Of a DNA stretch of 64,000 bases, positions 49,619 to 57,848 are shown one piece after another (positions within the stretch are counted from its first letter, which is position 1; the number at the start of each line of letters is the position of its first letter). The notes beneath the pieces are model-generated. The model ran no database searches and was not told the DNA's origin. It saw nothing but the letters and a program-made list of their open reading frames with translations. The position numbers were made by a program, and so were the translations under genes. Source of the DNA: Planctomycetota bacterium (lineage in GTDB: Bacteria; Planctomycetota; Planctomycetia; Isosphaerales; Isosphaeraceae); assembly GCA_028291545.1 (NCBI GenBank), contig JAQGHR010000072.1, forward strand, positions 124,001 to 188,000. Reading direction: 5' to 3'.

Positions 49619-51557
49619 GAGCGCTGGACTCCTCATCGACCGCCCCCAGGGTGCGGAGATCGCCGACGCGATGGGTGAGGCCGATCCGGTCGAGATGTTC
49701 ACCGATCGGCACGGCGTACTTGCGCGTGGTGCCGAGGAGGTCGCGAAGCTCGGCCATCGTGATGGCGCCCGACGAGGCCAGGCGCGATCGGACGGCCATT
49801 CGCATCGAGGATTCAACCGCGGAGTCGAGATACAGGCCGTCTCCCAGGCTGATCAGCACGCCTTCCTCGACGAGGAGCTTGAGAAGTTCGAGGACGACGA
49901 CCTTACGCGCCGAGGTGGTAGCGATCAGGTCCGCCTCCTCGGGAGGCGCAGAACCTCCATCACGGATCAAGCGAGCGAGCTCGGCCTTGAGCTTCCGTTC
50001 CGAGTGGCTGAGCTGGGGCTCGAACGAACGGAGCGCGACGAATCGATCGTCGGCGATCAGGTCACCTCGGGCCTTCAATCGTTCGATGAGACCGGCGATC
50101 AGGGCGTCGCCCGGCAGGTCGGGAAGCGCGGCAAGGACATGGGCGCGACGGACCGCGGAATGGCGGGGATGGGCGGCGTGCAGGCGGCCGATGGCGCGAA
50201 GGACCCGGCCCTCCAACTCGATCGCCACGTCCGCCACGACGCGGACCGTGCGGCGAGGTCCGATCGGAAGCTCGACGAGGGAACCCCGCGCGGTGAGATG
50301 GGCGACTTCCGCCGGCACCTCTGCGATCGGCACGCCGGCTTCGCGGCAGAGGTCCGGATCGGCCCAGGGGGCCAGGCCGATCGTCGTCAGGGCTGAAGCA
50401 ATCCGTTCGTGAGGGTCGGCGGAACCCCGTCGTTCGAGAAGTTGGATCGCGGACGAATCGCGCCGGCGGATGCGACGGGCCGTTGGTTGCAAGATCCGAC
50501 CACCTCCCAGGGTCGCGGGGGGGCTCTCTTCCCGAATCACGAACGGCTGGCCGGAAACCGCCACCACGGGCTGAGAAAGGATCAACTGGGCCAGGGAACT
50601 GTCGCCTGGGTCGAGGCTATTTCGACCGAAGAGGGACAGCGTCGCCGCGACTTCGGCCGTGCCGAGATGCAAGCGGTAACGACCGCGATGTCGCAATTTC
50701 CTCGGCGCGGCCGGCGAAGCCTTGATCTCCACGCCTATCAGGCGTGTCGGCTTCAGGTAACCGGGCGATCCTAGCTCTTGTCCCCGAAAGACTTCCGCAT
50801 GATGGACTCCCCCGAGATTGATCGCGGCCCGTTCGCCACGATGCACCCGATCCACGGGCGAGCCGTGACGATGAAGGCCCCGGATGCGCACGGATCTGCC
50901 CTCCGGGAACCACTCCAGTTCCTCCCCGATCGTCGCTTCACCCGAGGCGACCGTCCCGGTGACGATCGTCCCGCGTCCGGGCAAAGTGAATGATCGATCG
51001 ATGGCCATTCTAAACATACCCGCGTCCGAGTGAGGTCTGGATCGATGCGCCAGGGATGCCAGCTCGGCACGGAGATCATCGATTCCTTGGCCGGTCGGGA
51101 TCGAGGTCCGAATGACGGCGGCACCCTCCAGGAAACTGCCGGCGACGAGCGACCTGACGTCGTCCTCGACCATGTCGATCCAGCCCGCATCCGCCAGGTC
51201 GCACTTGGTGATGGCGACGACGCCGCCCGTCAATTCAAGAAGTCGGAGAATCTCCAGATGTTCACGGGTTTGTGGCATGACCGAATCGTCGGCCGCCACG
51301 ACCAGGAGGGCGAGATCGAGACCGGTCGCGCCGGCCAGCATATTGCGAATAAACCGCTCGTGGCCCGGCACGTCCACCATCGCCAGTTGCATGCTGCCCA
51401 TGTTTATGGCAGCGAAGCCCAGATCGATGGTAATCCCGCGCAATTTTTCCGCGGGCAGCCGGTCCGTGTCCTCGCCTGTTAAAGCTTGAACCAGAGCCGT
51501 TTTACCGTGATCAATGTGGCCCGCGGTTCCGAGTACCAGGGAGCGTGATGGTTCCAT
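49611..51557 (-). CDS. selB: selenocysteine-specific elongation factor SelB
   Basis: The 648-residue GTPase that brings Sec-tRNA(Sec) to UGA codons marked by a SECIS hairpin. The start at ATG 51557 gives the G-domain immediately (VLGTAGHIDHGKTALVQALT), then KLRGITIDLGFA, DVPGHERFIRNML and TKCD. EF-Tu-like domains 2 and 3 follow (FTLPGRGTIVTGTVASGEAT, RYRLHLGTAEVAATLSLFGR). From ~430 there are winged-helix repeats that bind SECIS RNA, ending in a helix-turn segment (ITMAELRDLLGTTRKYAVPI). All parts expected in bacterial SelB are present. The gene order selB-selA with overlap suggests one operon. The divergent gap upstream separates it from the polysaccharide cluster. Confidence 0.95.
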   Translation of the reverse strand: MEPSRSLVLGTAGHIDHGKTALVQALTGEDTDRLPAEKLRGITIDLGFAAINMGSMQLAMVDVPGHERFIRNMLAGATGLDLALLVVAADDSVMPQTREHLEILRLLELTGGVVAITKCDLADAGWIDMVEDDVRSLVAGSFLEGAAVIRTSIPTGQGIDDLRAELASLAHRSRPHSDAGMFRMAIDRSFTLPGRGTIVTGTVASGEATIGEELEWFPEGRSVRIRGLHRHGSPVDRVHRGERAAINLGGVHHAEVFRGQELGSPGYLKPTRLIGVEIKASPAAPRKLRHRGRYRLHLGTAEVAATLSLFGRNSLDPGDSSLAQLILSQPVVAVSGQPFVIREESPPATLGGGRILQPTARRIRRRDSSAIQLLERRGSADPHERIASALTTIGLAPWADPDLCREAGVPIAEVPAEVAHLTARGSLVELPIGPRRTVRVVADVAIELEGRVLRAIGRLHAAHPRHSAVRRAHVLAALPDLPGDALIAGLIERLKARGDLIADDRFVALRSFEPQLSHSERKLKAELARLIRDGGSAPPEEADLIATTSARKVVVLELLKLLVEEGVLISLGDGLYLDSAVESSMRMAVRSRLASSGAITMAELRDLLGTTRKYAVPIGEHLDRIGLTHRVGDLRTLGAVDEESSAHE

Positions 51558-52119
51558 GGCGCGAAAAATGCCTGCACAAATTCGGCGGGTGCGATTCGGT
51601 GGGTTCGCCCGCATTCAGTCTAGCGAGCGCCGCCCTGGCCGCGATAGGCCGTCCGTCGACACGTTTCGCCGGAAACCGACCTGGACTTGTGATGGGGAGG
51701 TGCGACCGTTTGTATGAGTTTGTTTCCAGAAGTTGACAATCCAATGAACTTGTCATGAACAGAGTCGAATCGACCTTGACCCGATGGGCGATGCGGTTGA
51801 TACTGATCGCGTCGCAGTCCTGCCTGAATTGTGAAGGTCGTCAAAGTGGCCGCCTTTCCTCCCAACCCGCGACACTCCGAACTATGTTTCCCTCGTTGAA
51901 TACTTTTGGTTCGAGAATCTCCTCCGGCGGCTCGGGGAGGGGCTACTCGGACCCTGGGTCATTGCTTTTCGGGATGGTTTAGTTTTCGCCGTCACGCCCG
52001 TGACTTGAGGGCGTACCCAAGCTGAGCGTCTTGAGGGATTACGCGTTGTTGCGGTGGCTTCCAGCCTTGATTCACCGCTTGCGGACCCTGCTCCTGGATG
52101 GATGGGAATAGATTCACCG
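51558..52119. other. long divergent control region upstream of the exopolysaccharide cluster
   Basis: 562 bases with no credible gene. Visible signals are TTGACA-N17-TGAACA (51733-51761, a weak promoter) overlapping the inverted pair TGACA/TGTCA (51734-51738 and 51750-51754), and the palindrome GTCACGCCCGTGAC (51991-52004) whose 3' flank GGGCGT could pair with ACGCCC. These could be operators or leader hairpins for the cluster starting at 52120. No tRNA-Sec was found here. Confidence 0.4.
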
Positions 52120-53829
52120 ATGATGTCCAACGTCTATCTGCTTATATTTGCACTGGCCTTCATGGGCTGTGTGCTCGCCACTCCCCTGGTGACCCGCGTG
52201 GCGGCGTGGGCCGGCGCGATCGACAGGCCCGACCAGTTTCGCCGCATTCACAAGGGGGCGGTCCCCCGGATGGGCGGGCTTGGGCTGGCCTTCGGCCTCA
52301 CGCTCGGCATCCTGCCCGTGATCCTGGGAGGATACCTGAAAGAGTGGGAGCTTTTCGGCGAGTGGTGGGGTCGCCAGTGGGCGGTCATGGGTGCGGCGGC
52401 CATCATTCTCGCCGTGGGTGTGATCGACGATGCACGGGGAATGCGACCCCGACTGAAGCTCCTGGGACAGGCCGCAGGCGTGCTGGTCCTGTACATCGGG
52501 GGCATTCGGATCGAGGGGATCTCGCTTCTGAGCATTCCGATCCCGCTGAGTTATCCCCAGACAATGGCCCTTGCGGGGTACTCATTCACTCTCGACATCC
52601 CCAGTCTCCTCGTGACGATGCTCTGGTTCCTCGGCTGCATGAACATCTGGAATCTGATCGACGGCATGGACGGCCTGGCGTCGGGAGTCGGCCTGCTCGT
52701 CAGTGGAACTCTGATGATCGTGGCTTTGATCCAGGGCAATTATGGCTCGGCTGCCCTCGCCGCGGCGCTGGCGGGAAGCCTGGCGGGCTTCCTTCTGTAC
52801 AACTGGCACCCGGCCTGCATCTTCCTCGGGGACAGCGGTAGTCTGCTGATCGGCCTGCTGATCGGGGTGATCGGGGTTCAGGACTCGCTCAAGGGCGCCT
52901 CGGCGGTCGCGGTGCTGACGCCGCTGCTGGCCATGGGTCTGCCGATCTCGGACACCATGATGGCGATCTTCCGCCGCTGGGTCCGCAATCTGCCACTCAG
53001 TTCGGCCGATCGTCGTCACGTCCATCACCTCCTGATCGGGCTGGGCCTCAACCCGAGGCAGGCGGCCTTTTTCCTGTACACGCTGACGGCATTCCTCTGC
53101 ACGATGGCCTTGCTCGGGGTCGCGTATAACAACGAGTTCCTCGCGCTCCTGATGGGCCTGTCGGGCTGCACGGCATTCCTTCTGATCCTGACGAGCCGTC
53201 GCGACGAACTTGCCACGCTCATGGGCGACCTGAGGGCCCGTGGCCTCCGGAAGAAGCAGGAGAAGTTCGCGGCGAAGGAGACCTGGGAGGCGATCCAGAG
53301 GATTGAACTCTGCGAGTCACCCGAGCGAATCTGGGAAAGCCTTCTGGAGGCATCCCGGCGGTTGGGGAGTGACACGCTTCGATTGACTTGCTACCGTGAC
53401 GGGGAAATCGTACTTCGCTACTCCAGCGAGATGGACGGCGCGAGCTTTGACTCTGCCCCCGAGGTGTCGGGCTCGACGGCCACTTTCCGACTTCCGTGTG
53501 GGCAGGGCTTGCAGTTGATCGTCTCACTGCATCAGGCTTCGGACACGCCGCTGTCGGCCGATATCGCCTTTCGATCGTTGCAGAGGCTCGCGCTGGCTAC
53601 CTCGCAACGGCTCGATCGCCTCTTCGACAACGAGCCTACGCCGCCGGATTCGGACGAACGGAATGGAAACGTTTTGATCGAGCCTCGAGCCAACAATACG
53701 CTGACCCCTGGGTCCGTCTTGTCGATGGCCCGGGGACCAGTCTCGTGGGGCTCGATGCAGTGGTTCCGGGGTGCCCTGGGATGGGGCACCGCGTCTGGCC
53801 GACATCGTTGGTCGGGGGGAAGTGACTGA
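52120..53829 (+). CDS. WecA/MraY-family glycosyl-1-phosphate transferase with a C-terminal GAF-like extension
   Basis: A 569-residue integral membrane enzyme that probably starts polysaccharide synthesis by moving a sugar-phosphate onto undecaprenyl phosphate. The first ~350 residues have the family motifs: RPDQFRRIHKGAVPRMGGLG, the Asp-Asp motif VIDDARGMRPRLKLLGQ, NIWNLIDGMDGLASG, FLGDSGSLLIG and the cytoplasmic His-rich RRHVHHLLIGLGL, with ~10 membrane helices. Residues ~370-545 are soluble (KFAAKETWEAIQRIELCESP, LRLPCGQGLQLIVSLHQAS) and resemble a GAF-like sensory or regulatory domain, unusual for this family. ATG 52120 is preferred over 52054 and 52102. It heads the exopolysaccharide/exosortase cluster. 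Confidence 0.85.
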   Translation: MMSNVYLLIFALAFMGCVLATPLVTRVAAWAGAIDRPDQFRRIHKGAVPRMGGLGLAFGLTLGILPVILGGYLKEWELFGEWWGRQWAVMGAAAIILAVGVIDDARGMRPRLKLLGQAAGVLVLYIGGIRIEGISLLSIPIPLSYPQTMALAGYSFTLDIPSLLVTMLWFLGCMNIWNLIDGMDGLASGVGLLVSGTLMIVALIQGNYGSAALAAALAGSLAGFLLYNWHPACIFLGDSGSLLIGLLIGVIGVQDSLKGASAVAVLTPLLAMGLPISDTMMAIFRRWVRNLPLSSADRRHVHHLLIGLGLNPRQAAFFLYTLTAFLCTMALLGVAYNNEFLALLMGLSGCTAFLLILTSRRDELATLMGDLRARGLRKKQEKFAAKETWEAIQRIELCESPERIWESLLEASRRLGSDTLRLTCYRDGEIVLRYSSEMDGASFDSAPEVSGSTATFRLPCGQGLQLIVSLHQASDTPLSADIAFRSLQRLALATSQRLDRLFDNEPTPPDSDERNGNVLIEPRANNTLTPGSVLSMARGPVSWGSMQWFRGALGWGTASGRHRWSGGSD

Positions 53830-53886
53830 CGCGACGACGCCGACTGCCGCCTTAGATCGACCTCATGGAAGGGAAGGGTCGGATTC

Positions 53887-56124
53887 ATGGAACGAATCAT
53901 CCAGCCGTATGCCGGTCCCGGCGCGGGGCTCAGCCCGCGGTCGGCGGTGCCGACGCATCAACCCGTAACCGCCATCCCGGCGAAATCGGCCTCCGACCTG
54001 GTCCGGGCCGTTCGTCGCCGGGCGCCTTTGATCGTCGTGATGACGGTCCTGGCGGGGATGCTCGGCTCGGCCTACGTCGTCCGCCTCCCGGCCGTGTTCC
54101 GGGCCGTGGCTCATGTTCAGATCGACCCGCCGAAGTTCGACCCGATCCAGGTCATCATCATGACCGGCGGCGCCATCCCTTCTTCTGATCGTGAGGCGAA
54201 CGAGAAGTTCGTACCCAATCGCCTGGTCTGGCTTCAGGGACGCCGGCTGGCCAGCCAGATCCTCAATCAAGGGGAACTGGGGATCGGGCGCGGCTATGAA
54301 GCCGATCCCGAGATCGAGATCATCTCGAACCTGTCGATTCGAAGCCTGAAGGCGGGCACGAATGTTTTTGAAGTCGCGCTGGAAGGAGCTGATCCCGAAC
54401 GGGTGACCAAGCTTCTGAAGGTGCTTCTCGAAACGTTCAGCGAAAAGGTAAAAGTCGAGAGCAGTAAGGAATTGGATAATGCCCAGGTCGAGGGCCATCG
54501 GAATCTGAAGCAACTCCAGGACGAGCTGCAGGGGATCGAGTCGAAGATCAAGGCCGTTTCGATGGCCTCCCCGATCTTCGGACCCAACGGGAAAAACATC
54601 CTGGTGGATGATTACACGGCCCTCAAGTCGCTCTTGATGACCAAGAAGATCCGCTTCGACGACCTTCGGCACGAAGAGCGGATTACCTCGATGTACCCGG
54701 CTCTCAAAGCAGCCGCTCCGCCGTCGAAATATCAGAAACGTCTCGATTACCTGACGGAACGCCGCGAGTACTATGCCGAACAGTTGGAGAATACGTCCCG
54801 GCTCGTCAAGAATCTCGATAACGACCCCTCCGCGAAGTACTGGGCGAGACTGCTGAACAGGACGCTTGATGATCTCGAAGCGATTCAGAAGCTCGACACG
54901 CCGCAGGACTTCCCCGACCGATCGGCGATCTCGCTGGCACACGGTGAGCAGGAGATCAACAAGCTCGATCGCGAGGTCAAGGCTCAGTTCGATCGCATTC
55001 AGGCCACGATGCCGGAGTACCAGAGCTATCAATCCCTGCTCCGCGGTCGCGAGCAGAAGGAGCAGCGGATCACGGCGATGGATGAACGGCTTTCGCACTT
55101 CAAGATGGTCGCCGAGACGCGTTCCAGTCCCGTGGAGATCATTCAGACTCCCAGCGAGCCGGGCGGGCCGGTCAAGCCGAACCGGCCGATGCTGATCGGC
55201 ATGTTCACCATGCTCGGCCTGGTGCTCGGACTCGGCCTGGTCTGCGCTCGCGAGTATCTCGATCACACCGTCACGGTCCCGGAGCATCTGACGGCGGGTC
55301 TCGTCCTGCCGATCTTGACCGTGATCCCGCGCATCCGTCGCCTCTCTCGCCTTCAGCGAGGCGGGCATCTTTGGACCGCGAACGATCCGCACTCGCTCGA
55401 AGCCGACGCCTATCGCAATCTCCGCGCCAGCATCATCGGGGCCACGGGTCCGAAGCAGCGGCCGATCGTCACGCTGCTCATCACCAGTGCCAAGGCCGGC
55501 GATGGCAAGAGCACGACGGCGCTCAACCTGGCCCTGACCTGCGCCCGGGCCGGCGAGAGGACGCTCCTGATGGACGTGGACCTGCGGCGACCGAGCCTGG
55601 CCGAGGTCTTCGACGTGACCGAGCCGAACGTGGGACTCGTCGATGTCCTGCGGGGTGACATGCCCTGGCAGCAGGCCGTGGTCCGTACCGATGTGCCCAA
55701 TCTGAACTTCCTGCCGACCGGCGACCCGACCGGGGTGCCGATCGAGGTCCTCGGCACGCTGGAGCTTCGGCAACTGATCGCGGCGGTCTCACAGCAGTAT
55801 CAGCGGGTGATCCTGGACGCTCCCGCAGTGCTCGGGATGGCCGATTGCCGGATGCTCGGGCGGACGGTGGACGCGGCGGTGCTGGTCGTACGATCGGGCG
55901 TTCACGAGCTTCGCCCGTTGCGTCGCGCCAAGGAGATGCTGGAACAGTCCCGTGTGCCGATCGCGGGGCTCGTTTTCAATGGCCTCAGCGAAGACCTGGA
56001 CAACTGGTCGAGCTACGGCACCAATGCGCTTCCCGTCAGGTCCATGATGCCGCGACCAGGGCTGGATGCCCCCTCGGATCTGGAAGAGGCCGTCGCAACG
56101 ACGGCCGGTTCCACCGAGGTCTGA
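53887..56124 (+). CDS. Wzz-type chain-length protein fused to a BY-kinase (CpsD/Wzc-like)
   Basis: A 745-residue inner-membrane protein. Two membrane helices (~46-66, APLIVVMTVLAGMLGSAYVV; ~438-458, MFTMLGLVLGLGLVCAREYL) flank a long periplasmic coiled region with the Pro-rich NRPMLIG near the second, as in Wzz/Wzc. The cytoplasmic part has the P-loop of a bacterial tyrosine kinase: SAKAGDGKSTTALNLA (K541), Walker A' LMDVDLRRPS and Walker B VILDAPAVL. The C-terminal tail normally holds a run of tyrosines; here only Y710 is in the last 40 residues. It would regulate polymer length and export. It starts 57 bases after the WecA-like gene. Confidence 0.88.
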   Translation: MERIIQPYAGPGAGLSPRSAVPTHQPVTAIPAKSASDLVRAVRRRAPLIVVMTVLAGMLGSAYVVRLPAVFRAVAHVQIDPPKFDPIQVIIMTGGAIPSSDREANEKFVPNRLVWLQGRRLASQILNQGELGIGRGYEADPEIEIISNLSIRSLKAGTNVFEVALEGADPERVTKLLKVLLETFSEKVKVESSKELDNAQVEGHRNLKQLQDELQGIESKIKAVSMASPIFGPNGKNILVDDYTALKSLLMTKKIRFDDLRHEERITSMYPALKAAAPPSKYQKRLDYLTERREYYAEQLENTSRLVKNLDNDPSAKYWARLLNRTLDDLEAIQKLDTPQDFPDRSAISLAHGEQEINKLDREVKAQFDRIQATMPEYQSYQSLLRGREQKEQRITAMDERLSHFKMVAETRSSPVEIIQTPSEPGGPVKPNRPMLIGMFTMLGLVLGLGLVCAREYLDHTVTVPEHLTAGLVLPILTVIPRIRRLSRLQRGGHLWTANDPHSLEADAYRNLRASIIGATGPKQRPIVTLLITSAKAGDGKSTTALNLALTCARAGERTLLMDVDLRRPSLAEVFDVTEPNVGLVDVLRGDMPWQQAVVRTDVPNLNFLPTGDPTGVPIEVLGTLELRQLIAAVSQQYQRVILDAPAVLGMADCRMLGRTVDAAVLVVRSGVHELRPLRRAKEMLEQSRVPIAGLVFNGLSEDLDNWSSYGTNALPVRSMMPRPGLDAPSDLEEAVATTAGSTEV

Positions 56125-56140
56125 AGCCGGAGATGCTTCC

Positions 56141-57706
56141 ATGACAGTGCGACCCCGATTCCTCGCCATTGCGGACAAGGCGCTTGCGCTCCAGGTGATC
56201 CTGATCGTGTGCGGAACCGCGCTCGCCTTCAGCGGGTCGGTCTGGTGGATGAAGCCCGCGCTCGGGATCGCGACCGTGTCGCTCATGATCACCTGGCTCG
56301 CGCGAACCTATTTCCTGGGGCGATGGATCGTGCTGAAAAGCCCGATCACCCTCCTGGGACTCCTGGCGCTGGGCCTCGCCGTGGGGCAGCTCCTGCCCTT
56401 GCCCGGTCGGTTGGCCTCGCTCGTGTCGCCGCGATCCCGGGCCGTCCATACCCTCGGGACGCTGCCCGAGCTGGCAAGGGCCGACAATCCTGCCTGGGAG
56501 ATGCGCGAAATCGTCGCGGATCGGACCCCGGCCACGATCGACCGTGCCGCGACGCTCCGATGGCTCCTGGGAGCGATAGCCGGTCTCGCGGTGTTTTGCG
56601 TCTGTTCCCACTATGCGGACCGACTTGGACACGCGGCGATCATCTGGGGCAGCGTGGTTTGCGCGTTTTTCATCGGAACCACGTTCGGCGTGGCGCAGCT
56701 CATGGGGGGGGCGTCGGGGCTTTACGGGGCGGTCGAGCCCGGCTCGGGACGCCCGGGAATGCCCACACTGGATGACCAGGCCACCTCGCCCGGCGCGACC
56801 GTCCTTCGGCCCGTCGGCAACCCGAACGAGCCGCGTGCCGCCTGGAGTCTGCCGCGCGCCGACCGCCCGTTCCTGTTCGGCACCTTGATGGGGGGCCCGG
56901 GGGCTTATCTTGCCCTCGGTGCGCTCGGATTGCCGCTCGCCCTGGGCATCGCGCTCCAGTTGCTCGCGCCCCGTGGAAGCCGCGACGGATTACGGGCGAG
57001 ATTGCGGGATTCCGGCCGCACGGGACTCCTGGTCTTGCTCCTGGGGATGACCGCGACAAGCTCGATCCTCGTGGGGTATCTCGCGGGGCCGATCCTCGCG
57101 GCTCCGTTCGCGATCGGGATGATCCTGGTGGGAATCCCCGCGGCGTGGTGCTCGGGACTGCGCTGGCTGGCTGTCATGCTGACGGGCGCCATGCTCGTCG
57201 CCCTGATGATCGGCGTCGCGGCCGGTGAGCGGCTCGGGCGTCCGCGAGGGGTGGATGCCCTGGCAAGCGGGGCGGCGGGATGGGCCGAGATTCGCTCGAT
57301 CTGGAGGGACTCCGCGCGGGCGGCCCGCGACTTTCCTCTCGTGGGCTCGGGCCTGGGCAGTTACCCAACAATCGCGGCGTATTACAAGACGCGTGACGAG
57401 ACCTGGACGACCGCCGGGAATAGCCTGCTCCAATGGTGCGTCGAGTCGGGACTCTCGGGCATGATTCTCGCCGGTCTGGCCGGTTTGTGGTGCATCGTCC
57501 GGATTCCCGGTGCGGTCCGCCGGGTCGGTTCCGCCGACCGCACGTTGGCGTTCATGATGGTCGGCACGCTGGTTTGTTTCGGTGCATTCTCCGCCGTTCA
57601 CTGGTCGGTCGAGCTGACGGCGGTCGCGATCGCGGCCTGTGCTGTCGGGGGGACGTGCAACCGGTGGTTAGCGGGGGGGACGGACCTGTTCGTCGAGTGC
57701 GCCTGA
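56141..57706 (+). CDS. O-antigen ligase/polymerase-family membrane protein (521 aa)
   Basis: ATG 56141, 16 bases after the BY-kinase stop, begins the protein; the frame upstream is inside the kinase gene. About 11 hydrophobic segments and a large loop (~170-245, including SRPG-type and RADRPFLFGTLMGGPGAYLA) are followed by the O-antigen ligase (Wzy_C-like) signature VGSGLGSYPTIAAYYKTRDE and a VESGLSGMILAGLAGLWCI helix. Such proteins polymerise or ligate polysaccharide chains at the outer face of the inner membrane. Residues with clear catalytic identity are not assigned. The location in the polysaccharide cluster supports the call. Confidence 0.8.
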   Translation: MTVRPRFLAIADKALALQVILIVCGTALAFSGSVWWMKPALGIATVSLMITWLARTYFLGRWIVLKSPITLLGLLALGLAVGQLLPLPGRLASLVSPRSRAVHTLGTLPELARADNPAWEMREIVADRTPATIDRAATLRWLLGAIAGLAVFCVCSHYADRLGHAAIIWGSVVCAFFIGTTFGVAQLMGGASGLYGAVEPGSGRPGMPTLDDQATSPGATVLRPVGNPNEPRAAWSLPRADRPFLFGTLMGGPGAYLALGALGLPLALGIALQLLAPRGSRDGLRARLRDSGRTGLLVLLLGMTATSSILVGYLAGPILAAPFAIGMILVGIPAAWCSGLRWLAVMLTGAMLVALMIGVAAGERLGRPRGVDALASGAAGWAEIRSIWRDSARAARDFPLVGSGLGSYPTIAAYYKTRDETWTTAGNSLLQWCVESGLSGMILAGLAGLWCIVRIPGAVRRVGSADRTLAFMMVGTLVCFGAFSAVHWSVELTAVAIAACAVGGTCNRWLAGGTDLFVECA

Positions 57707-57848
57707 GGTCGTGAAAAATTTATCAGGACGTCTCTCGCCATGGACGGCTCGACGATGGTAAGCTTTGCCGAGTCGGGGGGTAAGACGATCGGAGATCGTC
57801 GCCTCCCAGTCTCTCGTGGTCAGGACCGAGCAAGGAGGCTCACCCGCG

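Noticed and set aside
51558-52119. Possible tRNA-Sec gene near selB
   Set aside because: No long acceptor/variable arm, TCA anticodon or GGTTCGA-type T-loop could be found.
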